Assembly (NCBI GenBank): GCA_019914945.1
Contig: CM034112.1
Span: 767,001 to 831,000, forward strand
Direction: 5' to 3'
DNA: 64,000 nucleotides
Source of the DNA: Typha latifolia
Taxonomy: Eukaryota; Streptophyta; Magnoliopsida; Poales; Typhaceae
A model generated the notes under the pieces. That model ran no database searches. It was not told where the DNA came from and worked only from the letters and a program-made list of their open reading frames with translations. The translations under genes and the position numbers were made by a program. The number at the start of each line of letters is the position of its first letter. Within the stretch, counting starts at the first letter, position 1. Shown here piece after piece: positions 53,438 to 64,000 of the stretch.

Positions 53438-53484
<47 letters not shown>
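53438..53484. repeat. (TA)n microsatellite
   Basis: About 47 bp of uninterrupted TA in the spacer between the two ERF genes. Confidence 0.95.
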
Positions 53485-53486
<2 letters not shown>

Positions 53487-54443
53487 CATGTTCCCTGGAA
53501 AACGATATTTTGCACGATCCAATTATTATTTGTTATCATCACACTTATGATCACACTGCAGCCTTTCTAGAAGCTCTGTTTTTATTTTGGAATTTAATCT
53601 TTTCTAGAAAGATTTGAAATGCAATATTCCTGTTTAAAACTTAGAAGATAGAGTTACCTGGTTAGCTGAGACCAAGAAGTTAGAATATATATAGTCTTTA
53701 CGAGATCTAAAGGTACGAATGTTAATCAATTTCTTGTACGAGTTGATGCCCACCATTCATATAAAAGTAATCCTGAAAGACTTGGTATTTAGTCGTATAA
53801 CTAATTTTCAAACTTATGTTGAATGATTGATTGCCAATTAGGTGCACCCTTTTGTAGTAGTTTTGAACTATTTATTGAATATTTGGAATAAGGTTCTTGT
53901 CATCTTTTATTCCACTTGATAGGTGAATAATGGATATTAACTCACGAGCAAATGGCAATAATAAATAGGAATTTTTACATAATTGCAACTAGAAATATTT
54001 GAAATGTCATCATTCTAATTTTTTTCCACTATTTTAGAATTGTCGTTATGCTTATTTCTAATAGAATACTATTAAATTTAATAAACATATATAAATAAAT
54101 AAAATAGCCTCATTTTCAAAGTTTTGAGTTAAAATATTTATCAATAATTTTTATCTCACATAAGATAAGATATATTTGGTTGTACTATGATATTGGGTAT
54201 AATATTAGATAACTTTTAGACTATTTTTAATAATTATACAAGACAAAACAATATATTTTTAAAATTAAATTATTTTTTAATTATGATTAGTTAGATTTAA
54301 CTAATAAAATATTATTTTTGAAAGAGCACAATAGTTTTGCTGACTATTACGATATCATAAAATTTTTCAGTGATAATTATATAATATTCATAGTAAATAT
54401 TAATAATAACAATAAATGTCTTGAGTCTTATGAATTTCACACA

Positions 54444-54700
54444 ACATTAGGAGTTGAAGATAATCAGCAACTTATAATGAATCTTAAATGAATTTATCAA
54501 AACATCACATCTTTTTTTACATATTATTAAAGCTCTACTGCATAAATTTTAAAGAAATTTATTTTAAAAAAACATCTTATTGAAAAAACATTAAGAGTTT
54601 AAGATAATTAGCAACTTATGATAAATTTTAAAAAAATTTACTAAGAAAAATATCTCATGTTTTGTTTACATATTATTAAAGCTCTACTGCATACATTTTT
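54444..54700. repeat. Imperfect tandem repeat, about 140-bp period
   Basis: Copies at about 54444-54555 and 54588-54700 share CATTA(G/A)GAGTT, AGCAACTTAT and the exact stretch TTACATATTATTAAAGCTCT followed by ACTGCATA. The family is unknown. Confidence 0.8.
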
Positions 54701-55063
54701 ATCATTAATTCGAGCCCAAATTCATTTATTTTTTTATCATTTAATACTCTACCATATTTTTCCTTATTTTTAGTTCTTTTTAGGACAATATCATATGAGT
54801 ACTTTGCTTTAGAACCAATTGGAAGATAGAAGAAGGAAAGATGCGAGTAAATATCAGCTTAATTTTACATTAATCTCGCTTTATTGGTACAGTTATTAGA
54901 AAATTTTGTCTCAGCGTTTAATTTCTTTGGATTATATTGTGGAAACTAAGTTTCTGGTCATCTTGTACTAACTACTCTGCCTCTCTCTCTCTCTCTCTTC
55001 TCTCTTGAGAGTGTATATAGTGTAACTGTAAACTGTGAAGAAAATTTTCAACCCATCATCGTC

Positions 55064-55094
<31 letters not shown>

Positions 55095-55277
55095 AGTATA
55101 ATTACATCTTCCTAGTAATAAGAACTAAGAAGACTGGAGATTGATTACACACAAAAGAGTAGAGATGCATCTTAATTAACTTATTGGTCTTCATAATATT
55201 AAGTTGGCAAACCCTAGCAATATTAGAGACGCATGGAATGCACTAAAACACCATGAAATCTAGGTTAATTTCAATTA

Positions 55278-55631
55278 CTAATTCTTGCCGGCTTTCTCCT
55301 CTTCCGTCCTGAGCAGCTCCTCCAACACCTCATCATCCAAGTACTCGAACTCAATCTTCTCCCTCCCCGCCCCTCCGCCGCCGCCCCCCGACGAGGAGCC
55401 GCTGGACCGCAGCAAATGGACTTCGTTCGGGAAGTTGAGCACCGCCAGCTGCCCCCGCATCGCGTAGGCGGCGCGGTCGTACGCCCTCGCCGCCTCCTCC
55501 GCCGTGTTGAACGTCCCCAGCCACACGCGCTGCCCGTGCCGGTTCGAATCGCGTATCTCCGCCGCGTACTTCCCCCACGGCCGGCGCCGGACGCCCCGGT
55601 ATTTAGTCATCTCCCCCTCCTTCCCTTCCAT
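55278..55631 (-). CDS. Short ethylene-response factor, AP2/ERF group IX (ERF095/096/098-like) with EDLL motif
   Basis: Intronless, 117 residues, so little more than a DNA-binding domain and an activation motif. AP2/ERF domain at residues 11-68 ([19 protein letters not shown] to LAVLNFP), a Ser/Gly linker (76-89), then [13 protein letters not shown] (95-107), an EDLL-type activation motif. The size and order match the small Arabidopsis ERF95-ERF98 proteins, which are transcriptional activators in ethylene, jasmonate and salt responses. The leader carries a (GAA)n run directly before the start codon. It has the same orientation as the ERF1-like gene 6.7 kb away. Strongly GC-rich. Confidence 0.93.
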   Translation of the reverse strand: MEGKEGEMTKYRGVRRRPWGKYAAEIRDSNRHGQRVWLGTFNTAEEAARAYDRAAYAMRGQLAVLNFPNEVHLLRSSGSSSGGGGGGAGREKIEFEYLDDEVLEELLRTEEEKAGKN

Positions 55632-55677
55632 TCTTCTTCTTCTTCTTCTTCTTCTTCTTCTTCTTCTTCTTCTTCTT
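55632..55677. repeat. (TTC)15 microsatellite directly upstream of the short ERF
   Basis: About 15 TTC units (GAA on the coding strand) ending at the ATG. It must lie in the 5' UTR of the short ERF gene. A GCTGTT hexamer run follows at 55678-55700. Confidence 0.92.
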
Positions 55678-55700
55678 GCTGTTGCTGTTGCTGTTGGTGT

Positions 55701-57418
55701 GTGCTAAATTGTCACGTCGGAGGCGGCGGCGGTGGCTAATAAAAACGTCCATCTCTCGCTTGGATTTAAACAGGAGAGTTCCTCATGGCGGGCTCCATAG
55801 ATTCCGCACGTGTGAAAGCGACAGGGAATCTTTGTTGAGTTGGGTGGGGGGGAATTGGATTTGGATACGTTGTACGTGGAACGGTCAGACCGATGGCTAT
55901 GGAGTAGTATGGAATGGAACGTTCGATTGCATTAAATGCTCGCCATCTTTTGTGTATATCTTTTTTGAGCTTTAATTCTCGTGCCCCCTTTTCCACATAC
56001 TTGAAATTAAATATATTGGGGGTGTATAAATGTATATAGATAATATAGTGATGTCATGACTGTGACGTGTGACTCGTCCAGGCATATGACGCCAAGATCG
56101 AGGATATGGACTTTTGTGGTATTGATCCCCTACGTGCTACGTCCTACGTCCTAGGAGATATATTCCTACTTCCGTTGGTGAATTGCATCCATTCATCGTC
56201 TTCTAGAACCATCAGTGTTCGATGGAATAACGTCGGAAAGTTAGGCTAGTGGTGCTACGTACCTGATATAAATTAACTAATCTAAATCTTTATCTTGAAA
56301 GATTATGTAAGTAGGTGGGTTAAATGTTTGATCTTCGACTATGTCCTATTACACACTTTGAAAGGATGTTTCCACTCTCTAATGTCTAATTTTGTCGGAA
56401 TCTCTTAAGGAATCATGTCAAGGTCGTTTTGATAGCTATACACATGACTAGTTCTCATTGGTTTATACTTATAAAAATTCTACTCTCACACGATATATTA
56501 TAGTTTAAGTTTTTGGTAAATAGTTAATTTACAATCCTAAAGTGCAGTCCACTTCAATTAGTCTGCGTCTCATCCAGAAAGATGTGGCTGGGCCTTTATG
56601 ACCATTATAACTCTTGGCTACATTAAAAGGACACCCTTGTTGACCATTACGATTATTACTAATATATATGTATATTAATTTAGTGCTTTTCCACCTGTTA
56701 CCAATCAGATTCACCCTCTAAATATATAATTGTAATGATATTATATTAATTTTCTACTATCTGAACGAATCATCATGAAGTTTTTCATTTCCTATGCTAT
56801 TTTATTAATTTGAGTAGTTTAATCGGTTAATTAGATTACAAATTAGCTAGAAAGTAAAACATAATTTTTATACTTAGAGTTCATATGTTTCAAAACCCTG
56901 GGTTACTTTTTAACACCTACAAATTCAGCAAATGAAAAGAAACATAGATACTCGTAACTACAATGAAATTATGATATTTATATCATTTATCGGTTAGTTA
57001 AATTGATAAAATCTCAATGATTAATTATGTTTGAGTTGTATTAATGCTAATTATGGATTTTAAGAGGTATATAAAATAAAAATAAAATGCATTTTGAGAA
57101 TATAAATGTAAATATCAACTTTGGAGGGGTATACATACAAATAATAAATCTTAAAAGGTTATATATGCAAAAATATTATGAAAGACGAGATAAATTTTTT
57201 GCTTTATAGCCCCATAAGCTCGGCCCAAAAATATGGATAAAAGTTGGGCCCATTAAAAACCACTATCTTATTAAATATCGATAGAAGTTGGATCTCATCA
57301 CTAGTTAATAGTTATTCCCCGTTCCTTCGCCGTTCTCCTCAAATTTCCAAAGCAATTTGGAGCTAAAAGAGAAGAAGAAGAAGGAGGAGGAGAAGGAGAA
57401 GAAGAAGAAAATTCTAAA
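55701..57418. other. Divergent intergenic region, short ERF (-) / first dioxygenase (+)
   Basis: 1.7 kb holding both promoters. The (GAA)-like purine run at about 57369-57410 is probably the leader of the dioxygenase gene. No other gene, RNA or transposon was recognised. Confidence 0.5.
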
Positions 57419-58675
57419 ATGGAGCTCCTCTCCAATAGCCCATGTATCCAAAAAGTCCCAGAAAACTACATCTTCCCACCGGAGAAACGACCAGGGAAAG
57501 GCCTCGTCTCCTCCTCCATAACCTTTCCCGTGATCGACCTCCATGGAGACAGCCACGATGATATCGTCAAGGAGATCATGTGGGCCGGAAAAGAATTTGG
57601 TTTCTTCCAGGTGAGGTATTTTGGAAAATTTTAAGCTACTTGTTAATCAAGATTAGCCTCTAATTTGACGATGTTAAAGCGCAGGTGGTTAACCATGGCA
57701 TAGAAGAATAAGTGATGAGTGACGTGATTAGCGTTGCGGAGGAGTTGTTTAACATGCCCATCGAAGACAAAGCCAAGTACTACTCGGAGGATTCGAGCAA
57801 ACCCTGCAGGCTTTTCTCGAGCACTAGTTATGATAAGAACGAGACTCGTTATTGGCGGGATTTCTTGAAGCTCGAGTGCTATCCTCTTGAGGAAGTCATG
57901 GATCTTTGGCCGGAAAAGCCCCCAAAATTTAGGTAATTAATTATCTCATCCATCCTTCGTTAACTTTAAACTACGCACTCGTGATGATTAAAAATCACAT
58001 CTTTCTTTCACCAAAATACTCAGGGAGTTCCTCTCGAGGTACATAGTGGAAGTGAGGGAGGTGGCCATGAAGCTTCTTAGGTTGATATCTGAAGGACTTG
58101 GGCTTGAAGAAGACTACTTTTGTGGAGATTTTAGTGGTGGAAAGACCCAAATGAACATTAATTACTACCCACCTTGTCCTGATCCAAGTTTAACATTGGG
58201 TTTACTTCCACATTGTGATCGACATCTTATTACACTTCTCCTACAAGGTACTGCTGCTTGTGGACTGCAAGCCAAGTACAAAGGGAGTTGGATCAATGTT
58301 GAGCCAATCCCAAATGCCTTTGTTGTCAACTTTGGGCATCAATTGGAGGTAACTATTAATCTGGTTAATTAACTCTTTCTTCTCAACTTCTCCTTGGGTT
58401 CAATTTCATTTTGGTTGATGCAGATAATTACTAATGGAGTTCTGAAGAGTGTGGAGCATAGAGCTGTGACTAACTCATTTACCTCGAGAACATCAATTGC
58501 TACATTAATTATGCCTAAGATGGATTGCTTCATAGCTCCAGGTCAATCACTGCTCAGTGAGAAGAACCCTCCTGTTTACAAGTCCTTCTTCTTCAAGGAG
58601 TTCCTCAGTGCTTATGATGTGGCAGCAGCTGATAGAGACGATGTGCTCGAAATGTTCAAGATTAAGGAGTCGTAG
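57419..58675 (+). pseudogene. Hyoscyamine-6-dioxygenase-like 2-oxoglutarate dioxygenase, interrupted by an in-frame stop
   Basis: Fe(II)/2-oxoglutarate oxygenase of the plant DOXC class (H6H, IDS2/IDS3 and DMR6-like relatives); the substrate is unknown. Four exons (57419-57610, 57685-57932, 58024-58348, 58424-58675) have good splice sites and the same phases as the neighbouring copy, and span 338 codons. Codon 73, at 57709-57711, is TAA, where the neighbour reads CAA (Gln) in the matching VVNHG..EQV block. All else is intact: iron ligands His210, Asp212 and His267, the 2-oxoglutarate contact R277-x-S279, and NYYPPCPDPSLTLG. With one lesion and no other decay, it is a recent nonsense mutation, a segregating null allele or a base error. 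An ATG six bases after the stop would restart translation but would lack the N-terminal 74 residues. Confidence 0.85.
57709..57711 (+). other. In-frame TAA in dioxygenase exon 2
   Basis: Exon 2 reads GTG GTT AAC CAT GGC ATA GAA GAA TAA GTG ATG. The paralogue at 60390 reads GTT GTT AAC CAT GGC GTA GCG GAG CAA GTG ATC. A single C-to-T change explains the stop. Confidence 0.9.
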
Positions 58676-60060
58676 ATACTTTGAATCTCTTCTACTTCCG
58701 CTTTAAATTTGGCCAAATAAAAAACTTGTTTTCAAGATTACTTGAGTTATGTTCATGACTTGATAACGTGCTTACTTGATCTATCAAATTATACTAATGT
58801 AGCCAAAATTATATAAATTTTACTATTTTTTTTTTAACAAATTAACCCCCTTATCCCTTTTTTAATCTTTATTTCATTAATAAATATGTTTTCGAAGTTT
58901 GCGTAGACAAGAAGAACACTTGCCTGTTTTCGTTATTTTCTCATTCTGGATGTGATGAACCCTAACACTCTTCCTATCCAATTATTTATTTCTTTCTGTG
59001 AAAAAAAAAAACAGGCAATAATACGCATGCCCCTTAATTCCCTCAGCTATTTTTGTAGTTATTCGCAGTTTGGTCCTCTATTCTTGTACTATTAGACAAA
59101 TGCCCACCGACTGTCTTCGTTCTCAAGGGAAAGCCGCACCGACCTAGTTAACCCTAACCCGAATCTAGCCGGACACTATTCCAAACTTGCTTAAAGGTTG
59201 CTGGCCTGTCATTAGAAATTCGCCAGCAATTTCCCCTCTCACCTTCCCTAGCTCTGGTAGCAAGAGAATGGGATAGCTTTTCTCCCTCTCTCAGGAGATT
59301 TTTCTTTATTTTTCTCTTCGCCTTCTTGGTTCCATTAGCCACACCATTAACACCAACTGAGGCAGTTCGTCACCGTACTTACTGTCCTTTTCGCTCGATT
59401 AAGCTATATCTCTCACCGTGTCAATTTCACAACCTCATCACCCCAGCCAGGTGGCCCAATCGATTCGTCTTCCCTTTCTCTCTTGGGGTTTATTCTTTTC
59501 TTTTGCCACTGGACTTATTTGTTTAGAGAATTTTATAAATTATATTTTATATTTTATTTATTTTATAATTTATACTTTATGTAAACTTATTTTTTTAGAG
59601 AATTTTATAAATTACACCTTATATTTTATTTATTTTGTAATTCATATTTTGTCTTTAAAATTTTTGCAATCTAAGCTCTATTTTTTTTTAATTCTTATTT
59701 AATGCTCTCCGTTTAATTAGTAAATAAATATTCTGTTATAATATATAAAATAATTTATAAATATTTAAATTTTTTATGACTTCGTTAAAGAAGGGGCATA
59801 AAAAAAAGAAGAAGAGTGTTTTAATAATTTGGTCGATATCTTTTAGTTAAAATAACATTAGAGTTTAGTATGAATCATAAAATACAAAATACAAGGGTGT
59901 GATTTATAAAATTTGTGTATTAAGAACTGATTGAAAAAAAAAAAAAACATTTTCGTACCCAATTCTGTCGGATTAACCAAAACATGCCCTCGTCCCTTCA
60001 ATTATATTATTATACCAAAACTCCACACATAACAAGGGGCCAAAACCCAAAGATTTGGGA
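58676..60060. other. Intergenic between the two dioxygenase genes
   Basis: 1.4 kb with the 3' UTR of the first copy, a moderately GC-rich stretch at 59090-59520 without a recognisable gene, and a 58-bp direct repeat at 59523-59652. No coding region supported. Confidence 0.5.
59523..59652. repeat. 58-bp direct repeat, 72-bp period
   Basis: Units 59523-59580 and 59595-59652 both begin TTAGAGAATTTTATAAATTA and share TATATTTTATTTATTTT. They differ at several bases. Confidence 0.87.
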
Positions 60061-61890
60061 ATGGAGAAGCTCCTCTCCAATGGCGCAGGTTACCAAACAG
60101 TCCCTGAGAGATTCATATTTCCCCTAGAGAAACGCCCGGGCAAAGAGGTCAATCTCTCCATCACTCTCCCCGTCATCAACCTCAGGGGCGGCGAGGTTAA
60201 CGGCGTCGACCACAATGAGATAGTCCAGGAAATCATGGAGGCCGGCAAGGCATTCGGATTTTTCCAAGTGGGTATCTCCTCTTTCCTCCTTTTCTAGAGA
60301 AATGAGCATTTAGAACCCTATATTTAACTGAATTTGCGTCGACGCGCTCCATTCGGTACTGTTCTTTTTCAAAAAAATTTATCGTATAGGTTGTTAACCA
60401 TGGCGTAGCGGAGCAAGTGATCAATGACATGATAGTTGTATCCGAGGACTTCTTCAAGATGCCAATGGAGGACAAGGCCCCGTATTACTCAGAGGATTCA
60501 AGCAAGACTAATAGACTCCTTGCGAGCACTATGTATGGAAAAGATGGAACCTTTTATTGGAGGGATTGCTTAAAGCTTGCTTGTTACCCTGTGGAAGAAG
60601 TCATACATGAATGGCCGGAGAAACCCAGTAATCTAAAGTAAAATCTAGTGGTCATTTTGTTGTGTTAATACCTTAATTAATGGTGCATGTGTTTGTGTAG
60701 GGATGTTCTTGCAAAATTCATAGTGGAGGTGAGAGGGGTTGCTATGAAGCTCTTGAAGTTGATTTGTGATGCACTTGGGCTAAAGGAGGATTACTTTGAA
60801 GGAGATCTAAGTGGAGGCCAAGTTCTTATTAACGCGAATTACTATGCGCCATGTCCGGATCCGAGTTTAACACTTGGATTGCCACCTCATTGCGATCGGA
60901 ATTTGATCACCCTTCTTGTTCAGGGGATTGTTAGTGGACTGCAGATTAACCACAAAGGGAGTTGGATTGGTATTGAGCCCATTCCTAATGCTTTTGTTGT
61001 TAATTTTGGACACCAACTAGAGGTTAGTCTCCAAATTTTGTAGTAGGCTGCCATTTTGATAAGATTGATGAGGCTACTCTAAATGTTACTTTTGTTGATT
61101 GATAGAACTTTTCAGCTTTTGTTGTGATTTCAATCCAATTCTTAATGCCTTTGTTGTTAATTCCATACACAACTAGTGGTTAGTCTCTAAATTTTGTCGA
61201 AGGCTATCATCTTGATAAGCTTGATGTCTCCAATCTAAATGTTATGATGTTAAGGTTATCTGCTGGAAAAGCAGGACTTTTCAGCTTTTGTTATGATTTC
61301 AATCCATTTCTTAATGACTTTGCTGTTAATTTCAGACACCAATTAGAGGTGTCTCCAAATTTTGTAAAATAGTACCATTTTGATCAGCTTAATGAGTCCA
61401 CTCGAAATGTTAGGTTAGTCTCCTGTGAAAAGAAAAAAAAAGGTTTTGTTGATTGATAGAGCTGTTCAGCTATTAGTAATGCTATGATTTCAATCCAGAA
61501 GATTTCTCTATGGTTCATCATCATAAAAATTGAAACTTTTATATATGTTGTGTGAAAGTGCTCACAAGCACTAAGTTGCTTCATATTTCTTACCCTAACG
61601 TGGATATCATTCATACTAGTAGCTATGTCATTTTTGAACAGATAATTACTAATGGAGTGCTGAAGAGTGTGGAGCATCGAGCTGTGACGAATTCATCTGT
61701 TTCAAGAACATCGATTGCCACCTTCATCATGCCTGCAATGGATAGCCTGATTGCTCCGGCGCAACCGCTCATCGACGAAAACAACCCTCCACTATACAAA
61801 TCCTTCCTCTTCAAAGATTTTCTCAGTGTTTACTACGACGTAGCAGGTAAAAGGGAGGGTGTACTGGAAGCCTACAAGATCCAGAGCTAA
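60061..61890 (+). CDS. Hyoscyamine-6-dioxygenase-like 2-oxoglutarate/Fe(II) dioxygenase (intact copy)
   Basis: Cytosolic oxygenase of the DOXC class; relatives hydroxylate alkaloids, mugineic acids, flavonoids or salicylate, so the substrate cannot be predicted. Four exons (60061-60267, 60390-60637, 60701-61022, 61642-61890) give 341 residues. The start is the first ATG and yields MEKLLSNG..., matching the neighbour. Seen: the DIOX_N block with FGFFQVVNHGVAEQV; NYYAPCPDPSLTLGLPPHCDRN with iron ligands His215 and Asp217; GLQINHKGSWIGIEPIPNAFVVNFG; VEHRAVT with His271; and RTS (281-283) for 2-oxoglutarate. It is a tandem paralogue of the upstream gene: same exon phases, exon 2 exactly 248 bp in both. 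Intron 3 is 619 bp and contains copies of the exon-3 end. Confidence 0.93.
60977..61420 (+). repeat. Tandem units made of the exon-3 end plus intron-3 start
   Basis: The last 46 bases of exon 3 and the following intron start (GTTAGTCTCCAAATTTTG) recur, diverged, at 61134-61196 and 61303-61365. Each is followed by the same intron sequence (CATTTTGATAAG..., ATGTTA, TTCAGCTTTTGTT). The spacings are about 156 and 171 bp. Confidence 0.88.
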
Positions 61891-62599
61891 TAGACTGCAT
61901 CGATGTAATTTGCATCCTACCAAATAGAGACATAGAGTGGTGTGCTATGTAATGGAGAAAATAAACAATCAGATACTAGGTTTCATATGTGCTGGTCTAT
62001 CTTGATGCTTATCTATTTTAGCTAGTGTGAATTAAATAGTAGCTGTATATTTATGATTATAACTCACAGTCAGCAGAAGACCCTTCTAAGATATCTTGTC
62101 TACGTGTATATTTCTCTTAAGTTTATATATATCACATGTAAATAGACCAATTTGATCTAGTCGTATGGAACCAAAACCTGAAAAAATATAGGTAAAAATA
62201 GAATAAGATATACAAAATATTTTAATTTTCCCTGGACTCTAATTCCAACAGTTCCTTATGCCAAACCAATCAATAACAATGTATAGACTTACTCTTTAAA
62301 AGAAAAAGAAAAAGAAAACTTTTTGGTCCAGACTTTTGTTTCCTCACAAAGGGGAAAAGGAAAAAAAAAAAATGCAGTATGAGCAAAGGCTTAAGACAGG
62401 GGGGGGGTCATTTCTTTCTTTATTATTATTTTTCTTCTGTTTTAAGGGGCCCATGTCTTTGTGAATAGGTTGACTGGAATGAGATTTGAGCATATATATA
62501 TATATATATATTATCCTTATATAATTCTAGAGTCCATGAATCAATCATCCCCGTATAATTAAACTTAAAACATGTCAAGCTAGATCTCACTAAAAGTTT
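61891..62599. other. 3' flank of the intact dioxygenase
   Basis: Includes its 3' UTR, A-rich and G-run low-complexity stretches and a (TA)n at about 62490-62511. No gene seen. Confidence 0.5.
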
Positions 62600-63320
62600 G
62601 GGCTTTCATATGACTGATGTATCAGAATAAAATTCTAACTAAAGATAATTTAATCAAAAAAAGTTGGAAGGGAAATGGTGATTATGTATTCTACTCCAAA
62701 GAGGAAATAGTAAATTATTTGTTCTTAAAATGCTGGCATGTGAAAAGAATCCTTCACAACATGAGTTTGTTTATTGGATTCATGGCCTTCCCAAATCATG
62801 TGAAGGAATGGTCTGTGGAAGAAAGAAAGTTTACCAAGGGGATTGATGCTAAGTTGTTTCTGATCTAGATTGCGGCCCTAATTTTGAGCCTTTGGCTTGA
62901 AAGGAATAGTTGAATTTTTAAAGACAGAGGGAGAAATTAGACTTACAATGGGTAGACAGTGAAGGAGAGCTGGCTACGAAGATTGCTCAAAGTGAGGTGG
63001 TTAGGCAGTTCGATGCTGGCTGGAGAATTTCTATTGTGTTTTGGTGATGAACTTCTAGTTCTGGTAACCAGTTGTTCTGTTGGCTTTAAACTCATGTTTA
63101 TTTTGTAGCTTGTTGGTGGGTAGATGATGATGCTGGACTTGGTATTTTAGTGTTTTTGGCCCCTTCAGTGTTGATAGACTATATGGACAGTAGGTGTTTT
63201 TGGGTAGATGGGGGGCCTATGTGGTGGCTGTAAATAATTGGTATTATGTTAGAGATGTTATTTAATGTTACAATGAAACACAAACGGGGCTTCTTATCTT
63301 TTGTCCAAAAAGAAAAAAAT
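62600..63320 (+). mobile_element. Decayed LINE (non-LTR retrotransposon) 3' end
   Basis: The frame from 62617 reads ILTKDNLIKKSWKGNGDYVF, then SKEEIVNYLFLKCWHVKRI, which resembles the zinc-binding domain at the end of plant LINE reverse transcriptases, with the first zinc cysteines lost. After a stop, LSLWLERNS*IFKDR matches the usual LWLERNxRIFKDR block. A 3' tail with ATTTAATGTTACAATGAAAC and an A-rich end near 63310 follows. Several stops make it inactive. The left border and target duplication were not found. Confidence 0.7.
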
Positions 63321-64000
63321 ATCAATATATAGTATATATTCACTTCCATTACGTGATTTGAGAACTCATCTCTTAATTCAAAATATATTTTCGATCTTGA
63401 TGACTGATTGCATGTAGTCAATGCGTGTCAAATTATTAGTCGCACGTATTAGACTATTATCGATCGTGTTCACTTGAATATATTAAAAGAATTCAATACC
63501 TTTTGGCCAAAGTGAAAGAATCTATAGACTATAGCTATACAACTAGCTCTTCAAAATAACCACGCACGCCGTGCCCAGAGATTCGTGTACCAGACAAGAT
63601 CATTCTACCATCACATCACATCAAAAACTCCCAATTTTTGCTCCTTTCTCTCAATCCTATTCCATGATTTGATGTTGGTAAAAGTCCGCAGATGGTCCCA
63701 TCTACCTTCTACTCTTAATATCATTACTCTTCCCGCATGTGTCGGAGTTAACAGAGTAGACTAGTCGGAGGGGAGGGAGGAGAGTGGAGGAGGGGTTGAG
63801 TTTCTTTGCTATTCACAATCTAAGGCTTGTTTGGTGCTGGAATTGCTACTCTGAGTTGAATAAATCACACGCTTTTGACTTGCCAATCTTTTGTTTTGTT
63901 TTGTTTTTAAAAAAAATCTTCTGCCAGTCAAGAACGCCAGTCTTTCCTCACATTTCGCTACCACTCCACCGGCAATCGTAGACTTTTGTGGGGTCTTTCT
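63321..64000. other. Right-end intergenic sequence
   Basis: No gene recognised. At about 63823 AGGCTTGTTTGGTGCTGGAA resembles the end of common plant cut-and-paste transposons, but the other end would lie beyond the window. Confidence 0.4.

Larger units (their letters stand above)
52450..55277. other. Intergenic between the two ERF genes (right part)
   Basis: 2.8 kb, AT-rich, with a 47-bp (TA)n run at 53438-53484, the imperfect tandem repeat at 54444-54700 and another (TA)n at about 55063-55092. No supportable gene. Confidence 0.5.

Noticed and set aside
60055..60060. Two-codon extension upstream of the second dioxygenase
   Set aside because: The upstream codon is TTG. The ATG at 60061 matches the paralogue's start.
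63820..64000. Possible transposon terminal inverted repeat beginning GGCTTGTTTGGTGCTGGAA
   Set aside because: Only one end could be inside the window, so neither the inverted partner nor a target duplication can be seen.

Overview
This is a plant nuclear sequence. Every gene is eukaryotic with GT-AG introns, and the products are plant-specific or plant-type: a chloroplast chaperonin, a PHT1 phosphate transporter, an NRT2 nitrate transporter, AP2/ERF factors and a MIR172 hairpin. GC content is split. Intron-poor genes (PHT1, the ERFs, the pseudokinase, the NRT2 exons) are very GC-rich, while introns and spacers are AT-rich. That pattern, with about one gene per 4-5 kb, suggests a monocot outside the grasses. 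This is an inference; the species cannot be fixed from the sequence alone.

Layout, 1-23 kb: the last six exons of CDC48 (+); a four-exon NRT2 high-affinity nitrate transporter (-); a small SnRK1 beta3 regulatory subunit (-) with a long 5'-UTR intron; a MIR172 locus (-) with stem, mature miRNA, star strand and an upstream TATA box; a seven-exon DHHC protein S-acyltransferase (+); and an eight-exon chloroplast chaperonin-60 alpha (-).

Layout, 23-46 kb: an eleven-exon OTU deubiquitinase (-); a mitochondrial DNL zinc-finger (ZIM17/HEP) protein (-) whose intron holds a 237-bp tandem duplication and a small insertion; a single-exon pseudokinase of the LysM-RLK3-like group (+); a single-exon PHT1 phosphate transporter (-) with a P1BS motif beside its TATA box; and a three-exon PP1 catalytic subunit (-).

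Layout, 46-64 kb: two group-IX ERF factors with EDLL tails (-), separated by 6.7 kb that contains an 821-bp Mutator-like element with a perfect 9-bp target duplication; then a tandem pair of hyoscyamine-6-dioxygenase-like 2-oxoglutarate oxygenases (+). The first of the pair carries an in-frame stop. The second has copies of its own exon-3 end inside intron 3. A decayed LINE 3' end follows.

How the genes fit together: these are mostly independent housekeeping, nutrient and stress-signalling genes, not one pathway. The only local relationships are the two duplicated families (ERF pair and dioxygenase pair). NRT2 and PHT1 are both nutrient-uptake carriers, but they are 32 kb apart and nothing links them. 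No unknown multi-gene system was recognised. The most notable items are the MIR172 gene, the nonsense codon in the first dioxygenase, the exon-derived repeats in the second, the Mutator-like element and the small intronic insertion that has an internal empty-site control.
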